Assembly (NCBI GenBank): GCA_035267185.1
Contig: DATFLY010000105.1
Location: 1-20,138 of the forward strand
Direction of reading: 5' to 3'
Origin: JAUIBE01 sp035267185
Lineage (GTDB): Bacteria; Pseudomonadota; Gammaproteobacteria; Xanthomonadales; SZUA-36
Length of the DNA: 20,138 nt
Part shown: piece after piece, positions 15,626-20,138 of the stretch
Position numbering within the stretch: position 1 is the stretch's first letter
How the letters are laid out: each line of letters opens with the position of its first letter
Program-made: the position numbers and the translations under genes
Notes under the pieces: generated by a model
Told to the model about the DNA's origin: nothing
Seen by the model: the letters and a program-made list of their open reading frames with translations, nothing else
Databases searched by the model: none

Positions 15626-17203
15626 ATGCAAATCTCCCACCACCTGAAGCTGTTCTGGAATGCCGGCATCCTGTTTTTATGCCTTCATGCCGGGAATTCC
15701 CGTGGAGAGGATGTCCAGAGTGTAGGTATTGCCAGAACACTTGCCGGGGATCCTGATATTTTCACCGATAGTTTCGAAGGCGTCCCGGCACCCCCGGATC
15801 TGGTGGTGATCAATCCGGCTGTCAGCAATCCCAACCTGGCCCCAAACGAAACTTTTGTTCTCAGTGCAACCGCTGGCAACCAGGGAGGGTTGGATTCAGC
15901 AGCAACCACATTGCGCTATTTTCGTTCGCCAGACATGGTGATTACCGTCGGCGACATTGAATTAGGCACCGATGCGATACCGGCACTTGCAAAGGGCGAA
16001 GAGTCAGCACAAAGCCTGACCACAAACGCACCGGATGTTGAAGATACTTTCTGGGTGGGGGCCTGCGTCGATGTAGTCCCGGACGAGGAAATTACGGACA
16101 ATCAATGCTCCGACGGAGTACAGATTGAAGTGGCAATTCCACCCGATTCGGATGGCGACCGTTTACCCGATTTTGTTGAGACTAATACCGGCGTCTTTGT
16201 TGATGCAAATGACACGGGCACCGATCCAAATGATCCTGATACGGATGGCGATAGTATTGACGATGGTGATGAAGTTCTGGGCACCCCGGATGGCCTGGAT
16301 CTGCCGGCAATGGGAACCAACCCATTACGTAAGGATTTGTTGCTGGAATATGACTGGTTTGATGACAGCAATGATTGCAGCGCACACTCACACCGTCCAA
16401 CCGCGAACGCGATAGCACGGGTTAATACCGCTTTTGCCAACTCGCCGGTAACTAATCCAGGCCCCACAAACGGCGTCAACCTGATCAGTGATTACGGTCA
16501 GGGTGGTGCATTTACCGGAGGAAACCTGATTAATGATGCCGATGGTGTGATCGCCGGCGGTGTCACTGGCTCAGATTATCAGAACTACAAGGTTGCCAAT
16601 TTTGCGTCCAACCGCAATGGCTATTTTCATTACGTGCTGTTGCCACATCGTTACAACACCGACAGTAGCAGTTCAGGACAGGCTGAATTGCCGGGTGACG
16701 ACATGATTGTTTCCCTTTATTGTGCCGGCTCGAATCGCAATGTGGCCAATACCATTGTTCATGAACTGGGGCACAACCTGTTTCTTCGCCATGGCGGCGA
16801 CCAGAACTGCAATTACAAGCCCAACTACAACTCGGTGATGAATTACAGGTACCAGTTTCCCGGGGTGGACGACAACTGCACACCACCAGGTGACGGTGTC
16901 CTGGACTTCTCTTACGGTGACCGGATCAGTCTGAACGAAAATAACCTGAATGAATTCAACGGAACCTGTGGTCCCGGCTTCACATGGGATTGGGATGACG
17001 ATTCCACGATTGAGAATCCAGTCACGGTTAACATCAACCAATACGACTCTGAGGCTGGTCAGTGTGGTGGCACATTAAGCACCCTGAACGATTACGATGA
17101 CTGGAGCAATATCTTTTTTGGGGGTATTGGAGACGCAGACGATCCGCAATATCCAGTGGAAATCATCACTGAGCAACCTGTTCCTTTGGAGTACAGAGAC
17201 TGA
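15626..17203 (+). CDS. Secreted metalloprotease-like protein: CARDB-like, thrombospondin type 3 repeats, HExxHxxxxxH domain
   Basis: The product is 525 residues. I prefer ATG 15626 to ATG 15620 because AAGG (15616-15619) is 6 nt from the former and touches the latter. A hydrophobic N-terminus (LKLFWNAGILFLCLHAG) acts as signal peptide. DIFTDSFEG follows near residues 44-52. Residues about 55-170 look like a CARDB-type beta-sandwich. Residues about 172-250 are Asp-rich calcium-binding thrombospondin type 3 repeats (DSDGDRLPD, DPDTDGDSIDDGDE). The protease region has HELGHNLFLRHGG (H379, E380, H383, H389) and a later VMNY (M405) that fits a Met-turn, so a zinc metzincin-like fold is likely. The Gly usual in HExxHxxGxxH is Phe here. 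Substrate unknown; extracellular protein degradation is inference. Confidence 0.82.
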   Translation: MQISHHLKLFWNAGILFLCLHAGNSRGEDVQSVGIARTLAGDPDIFTDSFEGVPAPPDLVVINPAVSNPNLAPNETFVLSATAGNQGGLDSAATTLRYFRSPDMVITVGDIELGTDAIPALAKGEESAQSLTTNAPDVEDTFWVGACVDVVPDEEITDNQCSDGVQIEVAIPPDSDGDRLPDFVETNTGVFVDANDTGTDPNDPDTDGDSIDDGDEVLGTPDGLDLPAMGTNPLRKDLLLEYDWFDDSNDCSAHSHRPTANAIARVNTAFANSPVTNPGPTNGVNLISDYGQGGAFTGGNLINDADGVIAGGVTGSDYQNYKVANFASNRNGYFHYVLLPHRYNTDSSSSGQAELPGDDMIVSLYCAGSNRNVANTIVHELGHNLFLRHGGDQNCNYKPNYNSVMNYRYQFPGVDDNCTPPGDGVLDFSYGDRISLNENNLNEFNGTCGPGFTWDWDDDSTIENPVTVNINQYDSEAGQCGGTLSTLNDYDDWSNIFFGGIGDADDPQYPVEIITEQPVPLEYRD

Positions 17204-17251
17204 TTTGAGTGGGACAGCCAAATGGCGAAAGCCGATTCGTTGAAGAACGTC

Positions 17252-17257
17252 TATAAT
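17252..17257 (+). promoter_or_regulatory. -10 element TATAAT for rdgC
   Basis: A perfect TATAAT lies 34 nt before the rdgC ATG with no good -35 hexamer. Its flanks (CTATAATCC, then CTGACnGCAAGC and AAGG) are close to those at 15591-15619. Confidence 0.5.
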
Positions 17258-17291
17258 CCCCCGCCTGACAGCAAGCCAAGGCGAGTCCCAG

Positions 17292-18191
17292 ATGTTCCGA
17301 AATATTCGTTTTTACCGTGTTCACGGCCCCTGGCCGGAGTCCGAAAAAGCACTCAGCGAAAAACTGTCCGAGCGGGAATTTTCACCCTGCGGAAGATTTT
17401 CTGAGCGCAGCGCTGGCTGGGAGCCCCCGAGTGGCCAGGAAGGTGACAGTCTTTGCCGTCACATTGCGGGAGCCGATCTGCTTCAGTTAAGAACCCAATC
17501 ACGAGTCCTTCCTGCCGCTGCAGTTAAGGAAGCGCTTGAAGGGCGTGTCGCAGATTATCGTGAACGCACCAGTGAAGAACCCTCCAGCCACGAAATCCGA
17601 AAACTCAAGGAACAAACGCGTGACGAACTCATGTCGCGATCACTGGTGAAATCGGATCGCACAAAAGGGTTTTTTCTGCGAAAGGAGAGCATCCTGGGAA
17701 TCGATGCCGCCACACCAACGGCAGCTGAATGGTTCCTGGAGCATTTACGGATGGCACTGGGGCAGCTTAATGCCGTTCCGCTTACTTTTTCGGAGGAGCC
17801 GCTGGCGTTGCTAAATCGTCTGTTCCTGGGGCACAGGGTTGCCCGATTCCAGGTCGGACGTGAATGCCGGATGCAGGAAGCATCGGACAGCAGGTCAATC
17901 GTAACCTGGCGCGAACTCGACCTGGAGGACTTCAATATCCGGCAGCACCTGGATGAAGGTCTGAAGCTGACTCACCTGGGCGTTGCGTATGATTCTTGCC
18001 TGTCTTTCCTGCTGAGCTCTGAAGCGGTCATCACCAAATTAAAGTTTCTAGGTGGTGAGGCAGCGGATGTGACTGATGATGAAGATCCACTGGCACGACA
18101 GGACGCTGAATTTGTATTGCTGACAGGAATTGTTCAGCGGCTGATCAATGATCTCGCGAGTGAATTGGGTGGGCTCAACAATCAGGATTAA
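17292..18191 (+). CDS. rdgC: Recombination-associated protein RdgC
   Basis: The product is 299 residues, against about 303 for Escherichia coli RdgC. Family strings are clear along the whole chain: FRNIRFYRV at the start, EFSPCG and GWEPPSG near residues 29-50, SRVLPAAAVKEALE near 75, then KLTHLGVAYDSCLSFLL and KLKFLGGE, and finally ARQDAEFVLLTGIVQRLINDL near the end. RdgC forms a ring-shaped dimer that encircles duplex DNA, inhibits RecA-driven strand exchange and matters in replication restart backgrounds; it acts in the cytoplasm on the nucleoid. AAGG is 10 nt before ATG 17292. It is 88 bp after the metalloprotease-like gene, with its own TATAAT, so it is probably transcribed separately. 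It ends 26 bp from the convergent gene. Confidence 0.95.
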   Translation: MFRNIRFYRVHGPWPESEKALSEKLSEREFSPCGRFSERSAGWEPPSGQEGDSLCRHIAGADLLQLRTQSRVLPAAAVKEALEGRVADYRERTSEEPSSHEIRKLKEQTRDELMSRSLVKSDRTKGFFLRKESILGIDAATPTAAEWFLEHLRMALGQLNAVPLTFSEEPLALLNRLFLGHRVARFQVGRECRMQEASDSRSIVTWRELDLEDFNIRQHLDEGLKLTHLGVAYDSCLSFLLSSEAVITKLKFLGGEAADVTDDEDPLARQDAEFVLLTGIVQRLINDLASELGGLNNQD

Positions 18192-18217
18192 TGTGATCCG
18201 GGTGGATTCTTCCGAGA

Positions 18218-20138
18218 CTATTCCATTCCGAGCTGAAAGGAAAAGTCGATCAGGTTCTCGCAAATGTCCGTGCTGCCCTCGGCTGTGGCCTGGAGCGCTG
18301 CCCCTCTGACATCTAATTCCATCCGCCCGCTTTCACCAGGTGTCAGAGTGACGGATCCAGGAGCATCAGCCAGGATGACGACGTTGATGTCTTCGAGCCC
18401 CAACTCGAGACGCAGGAAGTCGCGTTCCGCCTTCAGATCAAGCTGCGCATCGTCAATCTCAAGCACATAAACATTGTCCTGCACACTTGCCTTTATCAGC
18501 AGTAACATCACTGCCTGTTGTCCAAAACAAGTCAGGGCTTTTTCGAAAGGCAGCGTGATGACAAGGTCGAACGACGGAGAAGCAGCGGTCACGCCGGAAG
18601 GCGACTGCGTACCTTGTACGGTCTGCGGAGGCGCATCGAGGTTTGAATCATTCGAACCGGGAAACTCCAGAAAACCGTCAAAACCAGCGATTTCATCCTC
18701 AGAATCAGAAGTGTCCTCCGGACTGCTTTCATCACCCTGCCCGGTTGCCCCGCTTTCATCATTCTCAGAATCACCGCTTTCAGACTGTTGACTGGTTCCA
18801 CTTTGTCCCTGGCTGGTTCCGCTTTGTCCCTGACCGGTTCCACCACCTGTACCGTCGATTTCACCCGCAGGCACCAGGCAGGGGTGATCTGGCGGCGCTG
18901 GCCCCAGGAAACCTTCCATTGGTAACGGTGGCAGGCTGAACTCAGCATGAACAATAGTCCGAAGGTCGCCTGATCCTGCCTGCGTCTCAACTCGCCCGAC
19001 AATCAGGGCCGGATTGACGCTACTGATGCCGAAAATACCGCTCTTTGACTTCACTCGGATGGTACCCTCGGGGACTGCATGCGATGTAAAGACATCGCCC
19101 CCAAACACGCCGGGATCGCCCCCACCACCTGGACCTATCAGGTAAGTGCCGGTCACTATGGGTGCTGACATTTTTCCCCCAACCCAAAGTGCATCACCCT
19201 GCTGAGAACGGAGCTGAAGCCAGATGCGGCACCAGGGCGCATCGTACACGACCGAAAATTCACCGTCGGCCACCTCGAACTCGATCGGCTGGTCGATCTC
19301 GGCAGGCGTCGGCCCGCTGTCCACGTCTCCTTCCTCATCGCCCGCTGCGCCGTCCACGGCCAACCGAACATACTCGTGCCTGGCAACGATGTGTATCGTC
19401 AGATCCGACAGACCAATACCCTCGGCAGGGTTGTCGGCCACGTTCGTGACAATCACGTAAGAAGTCGCATCATCGGGCATGCCAAACAACCAGTCTGCTG
19501 CAGGCGTATTCGTTGCAAGTTCGGTTCGAGGATCCGCACGTTGCGGTTCAGAGACCATGGGTATATTGGATTCTCCTGGTTGAGTTCGTGCGGCAATCGC
19601 AGACAGATCTCCGACACGCCAGGAATTCTCAGTGCCTTCAATCGTGACCTCAATGTTCACATCGCCACCAAAGCCGGAGAGCGCAACGGCGAAACACTGC
19701 GCTGAGGTCGTATCCATTATAAGCAAGCCGGTGTGCCAGGCTTCTTCCGGTGTCAGTTCCACTTCGTGGCAGCCATTGTCGAACAGTTCCCGCCGCCATC
19801 GCGTGGAGTTGGTGGCGCCGAATGCCCGGCCATTCAATTCGCTTTCTCCATACAGCGTCGCCGTGCCAATGAATCGCGTATAGAGCTCATGAAGCGGAGC
19901 GCCAAACCCCTCGCGCAACCGCTGGTCGAGCCAGCGAAGTTCTGCCAGGCACAGGTCACCTTGTTCTTCACAGTCGTGGGGTGGCGACGGGCGTCCGAAC
20001 AAGTCCAACAGGTAGCGGTAGTCAAAAGGTGTTCCTGCTCCCACACCAGGATTTGGCCGACCGGTCTGCCGCGCCGAATAAAACTCAGCAAGGTATCGCC
20101 AAAACGAGGAAGTCATGTAGGCATTTGGTGTTATGGAG
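18218..20138 (-). CDS. Large protein of unknown function with acidic low-complexity linker (5' end outside window)
   Basis: The frame is open from the window edge to the stop at 18218, over 630 residues. An ATG at 20116 exists, but the seven upstream codons are open and MTSSFWRYLAEFYS is not a signal peptide or a typical N-terminus, so the gene probably begins beyond the window. I recognise no family. The first half has Trp/Cys-containing segments (HDCEEQGDLC, DNGCHEVELTPEEAWHTGLL, IMDTTSAQCFAVALSGF) and a beta-rich region (DLTIHIVARHEYVRLAV; WCRIWLQLRS). A Gly/Ser/Gln then Asp/Glu-rich linker covers roughly 18675-18860. The C-terminal part is again beta-rich (VITLPFEKALTCFG, VYVLEIDDAQLDL, GRMELDVRGAAL). 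The Cys content and linker style suggest an extracytoplasmic protein. Convergent with rdgC. Confidence 0.7.
   Translation of the reverse strand, partial: SITPNAYMTSSFWRYLAEFYSARQTGRPNPGVGAGTPFDYRYLLDLFGRPSPPHDCEEQGDLCLAELRWLDQRLREGFGAPLHELYTRFIGTATLYGESELNGRAFGATNSTRWRRELFDNGCHEVELTPEEAWHTGLLIMDTTSAQCFAVALSGFGGDVNIEVTIEGTENSWRVGDLSAIAARTQPGESNIPMVSEPQRADPRTELATNTPAADWLFGMPDDATSYVIVTNVADNPAEGIGLSDLTIHIVARHEYVRLAVDGAAGDEEGDVDSGPTPAEIDQPIEFEVADGEFSVVYDAPWCRIWLQLRSQQGDALWVGGKMSAPIVTGTYLIGPGGGGDPGVFGGDVFTSHAVPEGTIRVKSKSGIFGISSVNPALIVGRVETQAGSGDLRTIVHAEFSLPPLPMEGFLGPAPPDHPCLVPAGEIDGTGGGTGQGQSGTSQGQSGTSQQSESGDSENDESGATGQGDESSPEDTSDSEDEIAGFDGFLEFPGSNDSNLDAPPQTVQGTQSPSGVTAASPSFDLVITLPFEKALTCFGQQAVMLLLIKASVQDNVYVLEIDDAQLDLKAERDFLRLELGLEDINVVILADAPGSVTLTPGESGRMELDVRGAALQATAEGSTDICENLIDFSFQLGME
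18792..18833. repeat. Two 21-bp tandem repeats in the linker
   Basis: CTGGTTCC[AG]CTTTGTCCCTG[GA] occurs twice in a row (18792-18812, 18813-18833) and a third partial copy (CCGGTTCC) follows. On the - strand it encodes the repeated QSGTSQG linker unit, a plausible slippage-expanded segment. Confidence 0.75.

Noticed and set aside
17222..17404. 60-residue + strand reading frame before and overlapping rdgC
   Set aside because: It overlaps the well-supported rdgC start in another frame, contains the likely rdgC promoter, and shows no domain or signal peptide.
1..20138. CRISPR arrays, tRNA or rRNA genes, insertion sequences, toxin-antitoxin or phage genes
   Set aside because: No regularly spaced direct repeats, cloverleaf sequences, transposase motifs or phage-like products were seen on either strand.

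Overview
The window looks like chromosomal DNA of a moderately GC-rich gammaproteobacterium. The support is a full-length RdgC, found in beta- and gammaproteobacteria; a GcvA-type LysR regulator; a membrane-anchored TolB-like/TPR protein; a DUF4920 and DUF4399 pair; and many signal-peptide proteins built from Calx-beta, BACON-like, CARDB and thrombospondin type 3 modules. A free-living, probably marine relative of the Xanthomonadales/Chromatiales is my best guess, but no marker here fixes the genus. I see no tRNA, rRNA, CRISPR array, insertion sequence or phage gene.

Layout: (1) 1-5358, + strand, three tightly packed genes: the end of a coiled-coil secreted protein, its full-length paralogue, and a 1227-residue modular secreted protein. 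They end in a terminator inside a hairpin-rich spacer. (2) 5538-6641, - strand, an exported GH25 lysozyme with an unassigned N-terminal domain. (3) 6872-9357, + strand, a PvdE/SyrD-type cyclic-peptide ABC exporter followed after 11 nt by a membrane SPFH/prohibitin protein, with a good sigma70-like promoter in front. (4) 9430-11100, - strand, a two-TM TolB-like/TPR protein. (5) 11277-12249, + strand, DUF4920 then DUF4399 periplasmic proteins, convergent with a 199-residue exported protein carrying five AG[DE] repeats. (6) 13205-14101, + strand, a LysR regulator, then a small exported protein of unknown function. (7) 14689-15336, - strand, a spondin-domain protein with its own strong terminator. 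(8) 15626-17203, + strand, a secreted HExxHxxxxxH metalloprotease-like protein, then rdgC. (9) 18218-end, - strand, a large unrecognised protein with an acidic Ser/Gly/Gln linker, running off the window.

The theme is envelope and extracellular proteins: at least nine products carry signal peptides or membrane anchors. The best candidates for something undescribed are the three-gene coiled-coil/BACON operon at the left edge and the exporter plus SPFH pair. Both are inferred from architecture and gene spacing only. No peptide precursor or synthetase for the exporter lies in this window.
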